DNA of 64,000 bases, from positions 47,828 to 111,827 of IMG/VR virus record IMGVR_UViG_3300028392_000041, one strand, 5' to 3'. Made by a program: the position numbers and the translations under genes. Under the pieces are notes generated by a model. That model was given only the letters and a program-made list of their open reading frames with translations, was not told where the DNA came from and did no database searches. Each line of letters begins with the position of its first letter. The first letter of the stretch is position 1. This document shows positions 1 through 7,370 of this stretch, piece by piece. Origin of the DNA: a virus.

Positions 1-760
1 ATGCGACAATAGCATTGACAGTTCCAGTAGCATTTGTTAAATTGCCAGTTGTCATTGCTTTAACTAATTCAGTACCACCTGTTGCTGCCATTTGATACGC
101 AGCAGTATCTTCAGCAGACCAGTCCATTTGATAACGAATACTTAACTGATTTGGAACATGAAGCGCAATTGCTTTCTTTAGTCGTTTCTGTTGTTTAGTT
201 AATTTTCCACCTGATAGTGCGCCAACAGCAGTTGCGCCAATACCACCAGCAATTAATGGACCAGCTGCACCAGCCATCGCTCCACCAACAACACTTTTAG
301 TTGCTACACTGGCAGCTGTAAATATACGAGAACTTCTTGATACATTTTTGATTCCACCAGCCATCTTTGCTTTTTCTGCTAACGATGATGCAATTTTTCC
401 AGGAGCAGCTACTGCTCCAGCAGCAGCACCTGCAGCGCCAAGGGCAATGGCTGATGGACCAGCTGTTCCAGCAATCGTTTGAGCGAGGTTATAATTATTT
501 GACGCAAGATCACCCTGCATTCTGGCAGGAACTAAAGAAGCATCAACAGTTGGTTCTTTATTGACTTTTAAAACTCTTGAATCTTCAGCTACATTAATGT
601 AGAAAATAACATAATTTCCACCATAAACTTGGTTATTAGAATATAAATCGCTTGGATATGAATATTGTTTAATATCATACTGCGATGGAGTAAATTCTGT
701 TGGTACTCCAGCTGCTCTTGGTGGGGCACTCTTAGTTGGTGTTGCTTGGGTATCTGCCAT
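1..760 (-). CDS. 48: Baseplate tail-tube cap protein, gp48-like (3' part outside window)
   Basis: Reading from ATG at 760 (complement) the frame stays open to the window edge, so only the first ~253 residues are seen. After a short polar N-terminus comes a YPSDLYSNNQVYGGNYVIFY-type segment that I associate with gp48 tube-cap proteins of marine T4-like phages, then an Ala/Gly-rich hydrophobic stretch (residues ~95-180). In T4, gp48 caps the hub and starts tube growth together with gp54, whose homologue lies just to the right on the other strand. The divergent gap to gp4 holds late-promoter-like elements. Family assignment is by recollection of the motif; that it is a virion protein is fairly safe. 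Confidence 0.6.
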   Translation of the reverse strand, partial: MADTQATPTKSAPPRAAGVPTEFTPSQYDIKQYSYPSDLYSNNQVYGGNYVIFYINVAEDSRVLKVNKEPTVDASLVPARMQGDLASNNYNLAQTIAGTAGPSAIALGAAGAAAGAVAAPGKIASSLAEKAKMAGGIKNVSRSSRIFTAASVATKSVVGGAMAGAAGPLIAGGIGATAVGALSGGKLTKQQKRLKKAIALHVPNQLSIRYQMDWSAEDTAAYQMAATGGTELVKAMTTGNLTNATGTVNAIVA

Positions 761-768
761 GTTTTTCT

Positions 769-776
769 CTAAATAG
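769..776 (+). promoter_or_regulatory. Late-promoter-like element CTAAATAG
   Basis: CTAAATAG lies 25 nt upstream of the gp4 start. It resembles the single -10-type element of T4 late promoters (TATAAATA), read by gp55-RNA polymerase. It would drive the plus-strand structural block. Confidence 0.45.
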
Positions 777-796
777 TAGATTAGATCGTTATAGTA

Positions 797-804
797 TATT
801 TATG
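797..804 (-). promoter_or_regulatory. Late-promoter-like element CATAAATA
   Basis: CATAAATA on the complement lies 36 nt upstream of the gp48-like start and is back to back with the plus-strand element at 769. A divergent late promoter pair would explain the strand switch between two structural genes. Confidence 0.4.
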
Positions 805-1236
805 TTCCACAAAAGAAAGTTTACACCAACAAACCCACAAAAATACTCTGGGGATCCAACAAACATAATTATGAGATCCAGCTGGGAAACCAAGTTTGCT
901 AACTGGTGTGATGTAAATCCAAGTATAGTTAAGTGGGTTTCAGAGGAAACTATTATCCCTTATCGTTGTGGCACAGATAACAAAATACATCGTTATTTCG
1001 TTGACTTTAAGATCGTTGTAAAAGAGTCAACTGGTAATCTTAAAACATATCTGGTTGAAATTAAACCATACAAACAGACAATTCCTCCTGTGTTTCCTGG
1101 ACGCCAAACTCAGCGTTATCTTCAAGAATCATTCGCTTATATCAAGAACCAGTCTAAATGGTCTGCAGCGACACAGTATGCAAAAGAGCGAGGTTGGGAG
1201 TTTATTAAACTGACGGAACATGAACTGGGACTATAA
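802..1236 (+). CDS. 4: Head completion nuclease, gp4-like
   Basis: 144 residues from ATG at 802; an upstream in-frame start at 736 would overlap the divergent gene and the promoter. The protein carries the gp4/gp50 signature: YSGDPTNIIMRSSWE, then WCDVNPSIVKWVSEE, then RYFVDFKI and LVEIKP. The acidic and lysine residues D-x-K and E-x-K form a TnsA-like PD-(D/E)XK core. In T4 this protein acts after DNA packaging, so that tails can join filled heads. First gene of the plus-strand late operon. Confidence 0.9.
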   Translation: MFHKRKFTPTNPQKYSGDPTNIIMRSSWETKFANWCDVNPSIVKWVSEETIIPYRCGTDNKIHRYFVDFKIVVKESTGNLKTYLVEIKPYKQTIPPVFPGRQTQRYLQESFAYIKNQSKWSAATQYAKERGWEFIKLTEHELGL

Positions 1237-1244
1237 ATATACTT

Positions 1245-1841
1245 ATGGCTACTAAATCTCAAATGCAGGATATCTTTGATAAGTATCGCTACGATCCTTC
1301 GATAGTGAAAAAGTCTAAGACTTGGTTCGAACAACAAGCACTGTTGTTGAGTAAGAAACGCATCACACCACAAATGGTGATTAATAATGACCCAGCAAAT
1401 GTAAAAAGCCCAAATGCTATTATGCCTGGAAAAATGTATATGTTTTTCTATGATCCAAAGCTGAAGGCAGAATTACCATACTACGATAAGTTTCCACTAG
1501 TGTTCCCATTTAGAAGAATGGAAGATGGGTTTATCGGTTTAAACATGCACTACCTTCCACATAGATTAAGAATTATGCTTATGGACAGGTTGATGATATT
1601 TGCAAACAATGACAAAATGGACGCTACAACAAAATTGCGTTACTCTTGGGCATTGATTGATGGTGTGGCTAAGTTTAATTTGGCCAAGCCATGTGTTAAA
1701 AGATATTTAACAAACCACTTAAAATCTCAGTTGGTAAATGTGCCAGCAGATGATTGGACAACAGCATTGATGCTTCCTGTAGAGAGATTTACTAAAGCAT
1801 CTAAAGAATATGTCTGGTCAGAATCTAGGAAAAAGATATGA
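1245..1841 (+). CDS. Conserved T4-like phage protein, probably structural
   Basis: 198 residues, starting 8 nt after gp4 and overlapping the next gene by 4 nt, so translationally coupled. The core motif GKMYMFFYDPKLKAELPYYD followed by FPLVFPF and GLNMHYLP is one I recognise as conserved in marine and freshwater T4-like phages without an assigned function. The position matches gp53 in the T4 order 4-53-5 and the length is similar, but I see no sequence likeness to T4 gp53, so I do not name it. Confidence 0.7.
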   Translation: MATKSQMQDIFDKYRYDPSIVKKSKTWFEQQALLLSKKRITPQMVINNDPANVKSPNAIMPGKMYMFFYDPKLKAELPYYDKFPLVFPFRRMEDGFIGLNMHYLPHRLRIMLMDRLMIFANNDKMDATTKLRYSWALIDGVAKFNLAKPCVKRYLTNHLKSQLVNVPADDWTTALMLPVERFTKASKEYVWSESRKKI

Positions 1842-2584
1842 AGATTAGCGATTTCGTTTCGTCTATGGGTAAAGGAATGGCAAGAACAAACAGATTTTCT
1901 GTTATTTTATCTATGCCAACTGTAGTTACTGGAGACGCAACTCCTGGAAGAACAGAATTAAAAAATTTACTACTGTTCTGCGACCAAGCCCAATTACCTG
2001 GACTTACAGTAAATGCAACACCAATTAGAATATTTGGCGAAGTAAGAGAAACACCTACAGAATATAATTACGAACCAATTACTCTTTCTTTTTATGTTGA
2101 CAGAAAAATGCACCTTAAAGCATGGTTCGATGATTGGATTAAAATGATTCAAAATGGAAGTCAAAGAACATTCAGATACTATGATGAATATATTTGCCCA
2201 CAAATGCAGATTCTAGTTCAAGATACAAAAGACAGATCAACATATCAAGTAAATCTGTATGAAGTTTGGCCAAAAAGTATTGGAGCAATTCAATTAGATT
2301 ATGCTTCTAAAGATATTATGAAGCTGTCTGTAACTCTACAGTATAAGTATTGGAGATATATTACAGTTGATGACACAAGAGAAAATATTAAAGAACAGTC
2401 TGAATTAAGTAAACTTACAGGAATTCCTGAAGAATATTTCTCTAAGTTTAATTCATTCCAAAATGATTTGTCTGGAGCAATTTCTTCTAGACTTAATAGT
2501 ACCGCACTGTTGGGTTGGATGAAAGGAACAGGTGGTGGTGTTAGTGCTGATCAATCATTAAGTGCTGGCGAAGAAATAGTTTAA
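1838..2584 (+). CDS. 54: Baseplate tail-tube initiator / tail-tube family protein (gp54/gp19-like)
   Basis: 248 residues. The N-terminus ARTNRFSVILSMPT, the central LLLFCDQAQLPGLTVNATPI and the following REXPTEYNYEPITLSFYVD pattern mark the T4 gp19-type tube fold, in which a beta-sandwich forms hexameric rings around the DNA channel. At 248 residues it is longer than a plain tube protein (~160) and has a Gly-rich C-terminal extension. With gp48 adjacent, gp54, the first ring on the baseplate, is the better call. The alternative is a second tube paralogue. Confidence 0.75.
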   Translation: MKISDFVSSMGKGMARTNRFSVILSMPTVVTGDATPGRTELKNLLLFCDQAQLPGLTVNATPIRIFGEVRETPTEYNYEPITLSFYVDRKMHLKAWFDDWIKMIQNGSQRTFRYYDEYICPQMQILVQDTKDRSTYQVNLYEVWPKSIGAIQLDYASKDIMKLSVTLQYKYWRYITVDDTRENIKEQSELSKLTGIPEEYFSKFNSFQNDLSGAISSRLNSTALLGWMKGTGGGVSADQSLSAGEEIV

Positions 2585-2599
2585 TTAAGGAGTATTAAA

Positions 2600-3118
2600 A
2601 TGGCAGAAGAAAAGAAAAAAGACGAAGATTGGATGCAAAAGAAATGGCGTCCAGCCATGGGGTGGATGTACATGGTTGTTTGTTTCTTTGATATGGTTAT
2701 CTTCCCAATTCTTTGGGCATTAGTACAAACAATTCAACACCAACAATTGGTTCAGTGGAATCCTTTAACACTTCAAGGTGCTGGTTTATTCCATGTCGCC
2801 ATGGGTGCTGTTTTAGGTATTGCTGCTTTTGGTCGTACTCAAGAGAAAATTGCAGGGAGCGCAACAAATGCCACACCAAGTACTACCCCAACACCAACGC
2901 CATCCTTTGGAGCAGGCATGCCTTCAGCACCTAGCCCAACGCAATCAGCAGGATTCGGTTCAGGTTTTAATTCCCCAACTCCAACAACAGCAGGTGGTTT
3001 CGGTGGAGCAGGAGTATCAACAACAACAGTAGCAAATGGTGGTGCTGGAACAGGATTTAATTTCGGAGCAGGATTACATCCTGATGATCCACCAACTCGT
3101 AATACTAGAAACGACTAA
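2600..3118 (+). CDS. Putative holin with proline/glycine-rich tail
   Basis: 172 residues preceded by AAGGAG. A charged N-terminus is followed by two hydrophobic segments (residues ~17-43 and ~57-78) linked by a short polar turn, then a long low-complexity T/P/G/A-rich cytoplasmic-type tail. WRPAMGWMYMVVCFFDM and LFHVAMGAVLGIAAFGR match a holin-like family common in T4-like phages, which would form the inner-membrane hole that frees the endolysin. It lies in the late operon between tail and terminase genes. Confidence 0.65.
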   Translation: MAEEKKKDEDWMQKKWRPAMGWMYMVVCFFDMVIFPILWALVQTIQHQQLVQWNPLTLQGAGLFHVAMGAVLGIAAFGRTQEKIAGSATNATPSTTPTPTPSFGAGMPSAPSPTQSAGFGSGFNSPTPTTAGGFGGAGVSTTTVANGGAGTGFNFGAGLHPDDPPTRNTRND

Positions 3119-3120
3119 TA

Positions 3121-3537
3121 ATGAAAATTGATGATAATTTGAGCGAAATCTTTAATATGACTCCGATTGAAAAGGTAACAGGTGAATTAATCGTTGCTGA
3201 AACTGGAGAAATTATAGAATCACAAGACCAAAAGATTGAATCTGATTATGATAAAACCAGAGCAAATCTTTTGGACTTATTGACCAAAGGTCAAGACGCA
3301 TTAACAACTGCTCTTGCTGTTGCAAAACAGTCTGAACATCCAAGAGCATTTGAAGTCGTTGGGAATTTAATGAAACAGGTTGCAGATATTAATAGTCAGC
3401 TTATGGAATTACATCAACAGAAACAGAAAATTGATGAACCAAAAGGTGGCGCAAAAACTGTAAATAATAATGCTATCTTTGTAGGTAGCACAAGCGAATT
3501 GAACAAATTGATTGATAAGATGAATAAGGGGAATTGA
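3121..3537 (+). CDS. 16: Small terminase subunit, gp16-like
   Basis: 138 residues. The central coiled-coil region (DYDKTRANLLDLLTKG ... HPRAFEVVGNLMKQVADIN) and the C-terminal NNNAIFVGSTSELNKLID closely parallel T4 gp16 (…NIQNATVFMGSPTELMDEI). The small subunit recognises DNA and regulates the gp17 packaging ATPase, which is not in this window. It starts 2 nt after the holin gene. Confidence 0.9.
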   Translation: MKIDDNLSEIFNMTPIEKVTGELIVAETGEIIESQDQKIESDYDKTRANLLDLLTKGQDALTTALAVAKQSEHPRAFEVVGNLMKQVADINSQLMELHQQKQKIDEPKGGAKTVNNNAIFVGSTSELNKLIDKMNKGN

Positions 3538-3540
3538 GTT

Positions 3541-4251
3541 ATGTCATTACCGATGATGAAGACACCATTATATTCTGTGAAGATTCCTTCTACAGAACAA
3601 AAAGTAACATTTAGACCATTTTTGGTCAGAGAAGAAAAAGCATTGTTGCTGGCACAGCAAAGCGAGAGTGTTGAGGTTATGACCAATACACTGAAAGAAA
3701 TTATTACAAACTGCGTTAGAGAAAAAATTAATATTGATTCTTTGGCAGTTTTTGATGTTGAATATTTGTTTACACAAATAAGAGCAAAGTCTGTGGGTGA
3801 AACTGTTGACTTAGTGTTTAATTGTCAGCACTGCGAACAAGAAAAAAATAAAGTTAAATTGTCTATTGATTTAACAACTATTGAAATAGTTAAAGATCCT
3901 AACCATACAAATAGAATACATCTATTTGATGAGTGTGGTGTAATGATGAGATATCCAAATCTAGAAACATTCAGAAAAGCGGATGGTAAAGAAGAAGATA
4001 TTAATGCTGTTATGGAGTTGGTTATTGACTGTATTGAGTCAATCTATAATGGCGATGAAGTATTTTATGCCAAAGAACAAACTAAAAAAGAATTAGAAGA
4101 TTTTGTAATGAATCTTACCAAAGAACAATTCGATAAAATTGAAGAATTTTTTGTTAGTATTCCAAAGTTTAAAAAAGTAATAGAATTTGACTGCCCAGCG
4201 TGTGGCGCACATAACGAAACAGCTCTGGAGGGAACAGCCAGTTTTTTTTAA
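3541..4251 (+). CDS. 26: Baseplate hub assembly protein gp26 (0-frame product)
   Basis: 236 residues. The family is the T4 baseplate gp26 type: an N-terminal beta domain, a CxxC pair (CQHC) near residue 97 and a second CPAC near residue 224, consistent with one zinc knuckle. It ends ...TASFF-stop on a run of eight T. In T4, gp26 and gp51 are needed for hub assembly and are not major virion parts. The stop lies directly after a T TTT TTT slippery heptamer; see the frameshift entry. By position, gp26 and gp26-51 look like the G/GT tail chaperone pair of other phages, upstream of a tape-measure-like gene. Confidence 0.85.
   Translation: MSLPMMKTPLYSVKIPSTEQKVTFRPFLVREEKALLLAQQSESVEVMTNTLKEIITNCVREKINIDSLAVFDVEYLFTQIRAKSVGETVDLVFNCQHCEQEKNKVKLSIDLTTIEIVKDPNHTNRIHLFDECGVMMRYPNLETFRKADGKEEDINAVMELVIDCIESIYNGDEVFYAKEQTKKELEDFVMNLTKEQFDKIEEFFVSIPKFKKVIEFDCPACGAHNETALEGTASFF
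4242..4248 (+). promoter_or_regulatory. -1 programmed frameshift slippery site T TTT TTT
   Basis: In the gp26 frame the sequence reads AGT TTT TTT TAA, giving the X XXY YYZ heptamer immediately before the stop. Five nt downstream begins an 11-bp perfect inverted repeat: AATCTCAGTCA at 4254-4264 and TGACTGAGATT at 4327-4337. Spacer and stem have the standard geometry of a -1 stimulator. Confidence 0.8.
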
Positions 4252-4430
4252 TAAATCTCAGTCATGAGTCGTTGGCCAATTACTATAAAACCAACTTCGC
4301 TCTGATGCAATATCACAAATATTCTCTGACTGAGATTGAAGATATGATTCCTTTCGAAAGAGAGATCTATGTTGCTATGCTGGTTGAATTCTTACAAGAA
4401 GAAAAACAAAGATTAGAGAGAAACAAGTAA
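4248..4430 (+). CDS. 51: gp51-like baseplate hub assembly extension, made by -1 frameshift from gp26
   Basis: The -1 frame stays open for 60 codons after the slip and reads LINLSHESLANYYKTNFALM, then YSLTEIEDMIPFEREIYV, a pattern I know from gp51-like proteins that follow gp26 in T4-like phages. The frame has no ATG before this conserved block (only a TTG at 4272, and the first ATG at ~4305), so independent initiation is unlikely. The expected product is a ~295-residue gp26-gp51 fusion made in a minor fraction. It ends 1 nt before the next ATG. Confidence 0.8.
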   Translation, partial: LINLSHESLANYYKTNFALMQYHKYSLTEIEDMIPFEREIYVAMLVEFLQEEKQRLERNK

Positions 4431-4431
4431 A

Positions 4432-6012
4432 ATGACAATGCAAGAACTTCTTAAGTTGCAAGCTGCGATGACAGAGAAAAACACTCTGTCCATCAATTTA
4501 AACACGCATGCAGCAAACGATCTAAAGGTTGATGTTAAGAAGTTATCTGAAGCGCAGGTCAAAGCAGCAAATGATGAAGAATACAAAAAGAAACGCGAAG
4601 AGCAAGTAACTGATAGTCTAAAGCAATTAAATGCGACAATTAAAGAAGCAATCAAAAATGGTCTTGGCGCAGCAACTGCATCAAGAATTGGTGAAAATGA
4701 TGAATCTAGACAAAATGTCGCTGGAGCAAATAGTAAATTAAGAGAATTAATGCTTGGTGGTAAAAAAGGCGACGAACAAGTACAAAGTATAACTGGTATT
4801 CGTGGTGCAATTGATAAGTGGCTTGGTAAAAGAGAAGAAAAAGCAGCACTTAAACAAGAGAAAAAAGAATTCGTTCAAGGTGCTCTTGGTAATGATAAGC
4901 GAGCAATTGCGTTAAAGAATCTAAAAGGCGAAGATTATGCTAAGGCTGACGCTGAGAAGAGATTCGAAGAAATTAAAGCAAAAGAAAAAGAAATAGCAGA
5001 AGCACAAAGAAGAGTTGATGCTTCTAAAGCAGCTGGATATGCTCCAAAGAAAAAAGATCTAGAAGCAGTGGACAAGGGAACAAAAGAACTTGCCACTATG
5101 GATCCAAGAATGAAGTCAACTCTAACTAGAACTGCTCAAGAAGAAGCGCAAGAGTTTGATAAGAAAGCGAAATTAGATACAGTAAAAGCACAAGGTGACG
5201 AAGTAACAATCGAGCGTGGTATTGGCAAGTCATTAATAGACTCGCTTGATGTTCAGAAACAACAGCTCGCAGCATTACAACAACTTGTTGAACTTGGTGG
5301 TTCTGGTGGAGGAAGTGGTAGTGCTTCTTCTGTTGCTGCAGATTTAGCAGAAGCTGCTGTAGACAGTGCTGGTAATGGTAAAGGTGGCAAAGGTAAAATG
5401 CTTGGTAAGGCAGGTAAATTTTTGGCCAGAAATGCTGGTAAGATAGGTGCTATCGGAGCAGTTGGTATGGGTGCTTATGAAGCATATAGTGGGTATAATG
5501 ATGCTGAGGAAGCAGTTCAGCGTGGTGAAATAACCAAAGAAGAAGGACAGGTTAAAAAAGGTGAGGCAGTTGGAGGTGGTGTTGGTGGCGCAGGTGGTGC
5601 ACTTGCTGGTGCTGCTGCAGGTGCTGCAATTGGTTCTGTCGTTCCTGTGGTTGGAACTGCCATCGGTGGTTTAATCGGTGGTGCTCTAGGATATTATGGT
5701 GGTTCAAAAGTTGGTACTGCTGTTGGTGGCGCAGGTGTTAAAGCAGCACAAGGATTCCAAGCTGGAGATACAGTTGCTTATGATGAGATGGGTAATCCTA
5801 TTGGATCTGCTCCTACATCCTCGGAGAAAATAGAAACTGGTTCTAAAACAAATGAATCATTAAAAGTTAAAACAAGCTCTGCTCCAACTGTTGTTAATGC
5901 TCCAACAACAATTAATAATAACGGTAGTAAGGGTGGTTCAGTTGACATTAGATCACCACTCCGTAATCAAGAATCAAGCGTAAATAGTTACATTTCCAAT
6001 CGCTACGCATAA
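4432..6012 (+). CDS. Probable tail tape-measure / baseplate hub protein (gp29-like)
   Basis: 526 residues. The N-terminal half is highly charged and helical (Lys/Glu-rich coiled coil, residues 40-260). Then come a Gly/Ser linker, a central Gly/Ala-rich hydrophobic region (residues ~370-440, GAGGALAGAAAGAAIG-type) and a C-terminus ending in RNQESSVNSYISNRYA. Helical body, membrane-like glycine region and position right behind the gp26/gp26-51 chaperone pair fit a tape-measure protein; T4 gp29 is 590 aa. No sequence match to T4 gp29 can be shown by eye. Last gene of the plus-strand operon, followed at once by a terminator. Confidence 0.55.
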   Translation: MTMQELLKLQAAMTEKNTLSINLNTHAANDLKVDVKKLSEAQVKAANDEEYKKKREEQVTDSLKQLNATIKEAIKNGLGAATASRIGENDESRQNVAGANSKLRELMLGGKKGDEQVQSITGIRGAIDKWLGKREEKAALKQEKKEFVQGALGNDKRAIALKNLKGEDYAKADAEKRFEEIKAKEKEIAEAQRRVDASKAAGYAPKKKDLEAVDKGTKELATMDPRMKSTLTRTAQEEAQEFDKKAKLDTVKAQGDEVTIERGIGKSLIDSLDVQKQQLAALQQLVELGGSGGGSGSASSVAADLAEAAVDSAGNGKGGKGKMLGKAGKFLARNAGKIGAIGAVGMGAYEAYSGYNDAEEAVQRGEITKEEGQVKKGEAVGGGVGGAGGALAGAAAGAAIGSVVPVVGTAIGGLIGGALGYYGGSKVGTAVGGAGVKAAQGFQAGDTVAYDEMGNPIGSAPTSSEKIETGSKTNESLKVKTSSAPTVVNAPTTINNNGSKGGSVDIRSPLRNQESSVNSYISNRYA

Positions 6013-6038
6013 AAAAAGGGATCCGAAGATCCCTTTTT
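6013..6038. terminator. Bidirectional rho-independent terminator
   Basis: AAAAAGGGATC-CGAA-GATCCCTTTTT: an 11-bp stem with a tetraloop (UUCG when read on the minus strand). It closes the plus-strand late operon and the minus-strand pqqA/gp32 unit. Confidence 0.9.
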
Positions 6039-6041
6039 CAT

Positions 6042-6113
6042 TTACTTGTTCATTACATACATTGTAACTTCGAACCCAAATCTCATTTCTGTAGCAGCTG
6101 GTTTAGTCCACAT
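6042..6113 (-). CDS. pqqA: PqqA, precursor peptide of pyrroloquinoline quinone
   Basis: A 23-residue ORF too short for normal gene calling. It begins MWTKPAATEMRF and ends GFEVTMYVMNK. The MWxKP start, the R-x-G-F-E-V-T-x-Y block with the two cross-linked residues Glu15 and Tyr19 (spacing E-V-T-M-Y), and the length of 23-24 residues are all hallmarks of PqqA. GGAG lies 6 nt before the ATG. In bacteria PqqE with PqqD joins Glu and Tyr of this peptide, and PqqF/B/C finish PQQ, the cofactor of methanol and glucose dehydrogenases. No other pqq gene is visible here, so the peptide would feed host enzymes. It sits between gp32 and the terminator, so it is probably co-transcribed with gp32. Confidence 0.9.
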   Translation of the reverse strand: MWTKPAATEMRFGFEVTMYVMNK

Positions 6114-6130
6114 AACAATCTCCAAAAGAT

Positions 6131-6179
6131 TGACAGCAAATCCTGTCACATTTACTTATAATATAAGAGCAGGATTTGC
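6131..6179 (-). promoter_or_regulatory. pqqA leader with two mutually exclusive hairpins
   Basis: Between the gp32 stop and the pqqA RBS, GCAAATCCTG and CAGGATTTGC form a 10-bp stem (6136-6145 with 6170-6179). TGACAG-GATTTG-CTGTCA (6131-6148) forms a 6-bp hairpin using the same bases. The large loop contains CTTATA-T-TATAAG. Only one stem can form at a time, which would suit translational control, an RNA-binding site or gp32 autoregulation. Structure seen; function inferred. Confidence 0.45.
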
Positions 6180-6212
6180 CTAAGTGAATCTATTAAACTC
6201 TACTAATGAAAA

Positions 6213-7142
6213 TTATGCTTCGTCAGCGATTTTCTGGAAGTAAGACATGACATCTTCGTCATCGTCATTAATCTCAGGTGCTTTAGAAACTGTTACTGGC
6301 TTAGATGCTACAGTAGTGGCAGTTGACTTTGGAGCAACATAATCATCATCTTCAGACAAGGCTGCAGCTGACTTAATAGGTGTTCCTTCACCATCTAACA
6401 CATCTGACAGTTTCTTAGTCAGTTCTTCAAAAGATTTGAAGTTTTTACGATCTAAGAACTCAGACAACTTGTAAGATTTGTTTAGAATCTCAACCATCTT
6501 TTCTTCATCACCAGATGCCAACTCAGTTGGATCCATAAAAGTGGATTGGTCATAATTAGCATAACCATCTACCTTACGCATACGCAACTTAAAGTCTGCG
6601 CCTTCGAATGGATCGAAGACATTAACTGGCTTCTCATCTTCAAAAGTCGGACGAGCTTTATCCATGATTTTATCAAAGATTTTCTTACCAAACTTAAACA
6701 AGCGAACTTGTCCTTCATTCTCTGGATGCTTTGGATCAGAAACGATCAAAACATTACAGATGTAAGATAACTTACGCTTTTGTTTACGAGCAATTTCCTT
6801 GTTGGCATCAGAACCAGAATTCCACAATTTAGAATTCAATTCACCGACAGGATCTTTCTCACCAAGAGTGGTAAGAGAGTTCTCGATATACCACTTACCA
6901 GTTGGACCCTGGAAGGAGTGGTTAAAGATACGAACCCATGGGAGTTCGTCACCTTCTACGCGAGGTAGAAAACGCAGTGTGGCTGTACCATTACCAGCCT
7001 TATCGGCTTCTAGTTTCCACATTCTGTCGTCTTGGTAGGATTTTTTGCCACCGCCAGATTCGGGGTTAGCAATTTTTTCGAATTCGGAAGTGATTTTACC
7101 GAAATCTGTGTTACGCATTTTGCGAAGTGCTTGAATGTCCAT
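6213..7142 (-). CDS. 32: Single-stranded DNA-binding protein gp32
   Basis: 309 residues (T4 gp32: 301). It has a basic N-terminal cooperativity region (MDIQALRKMRNTDFGKI), an OB-fold core with aromatic and charged residues (LRFLPRVEGDELPWVRIFNH) and a very acidic C-terminal tail rich in Asp (residues ~285-309) that contacts replication partners. Unlike T4 gp32, the zinc ligands are not obvious. It coats ssDNA in replication and recombination. Upstream lie gp59, which loads helicase onto gp32-coated DNA, and gp33. Confidence 0.93.
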   Translation of the reverse strand: MDIQALRKMRNTDFGKITSEFEKIANPESGGGKKSYQDDRMWKLEADKAGNGTATLRFLPRVEGDELPWVRIFNHSFQGPTGKWYIENSLTTLGEKDPVGELNSKLWNSGSDANKEIARKQKRKLSYICNVLIVSDPKHPENEGQVRLFKFGKKIFDKIMDKARPTFEDEKPVNVFDPFEGADFKLRMRKVDGYANYDQSTFMDPTELASGDEEKMVEILNKSYKLSEFLDRKNFKSFEELTKKLSDVLDGEGTPIKSAAALSEDDDYVAPKSTATTVASKPVTVSKAPEINDDDEDVMSYFQKIADEA

Positions 7143-7165
7143 CGTATTTCCTTTGTATAAATGTA

Positions 7166-7369
7166 TTAATATGTTTTTGTATTAGTATTATCGTCTTCAT
7201 CGTATGTTTCAAAATCATAATCTAAGTCTTGCTCATCATAATATTCTTCAACATAACTATTTAGTACTTTCATACCTTTACCTTTTTGGTTCTTGGAATG
7301 TTTAGTTTTTTTAAACTTACCAGTAACCTCTACTTCATCTTCGAAGTGAAGATCTATCTTGCGATTCAT
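7166..7369 (-). CDS. Small acidic hypothetical protein
   Basis: 67 residues between gp32 and gp59: a basic middle (KFKKTKHSKNQKGKG) and an Asp/Glu/Tyr-rich C-terminal half, probably disordered. It ends 23 nt before gp32 and starts 1 nt after gp59, so it belongs to the same operon. No recognised family. Confidence 0.6.
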   Translation of the reverse strand: MNRKIDLHFEDEVEVTGKFKKTKHSKNQKGKGMKVLNSYVEEYYDEQDLDYDFETYDEDDNTNTKTY

Positions 7370-7370
7370 A

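Noticed and set aside
367-564. Gln-rich 65-residue plus-strand ORF
   Set aside because: Antisense to the gp48-like gene; composition reflects the Ala/Gly-rich minus-strand frame.
1232-1239. TATAAATA on the plus strand upstream of the 1245 gene
   Set aside because: Only 5 nt from the ATG and formed by the gp4 stop codon region; would give a leaderless message. The operon is already served by the element at 769.
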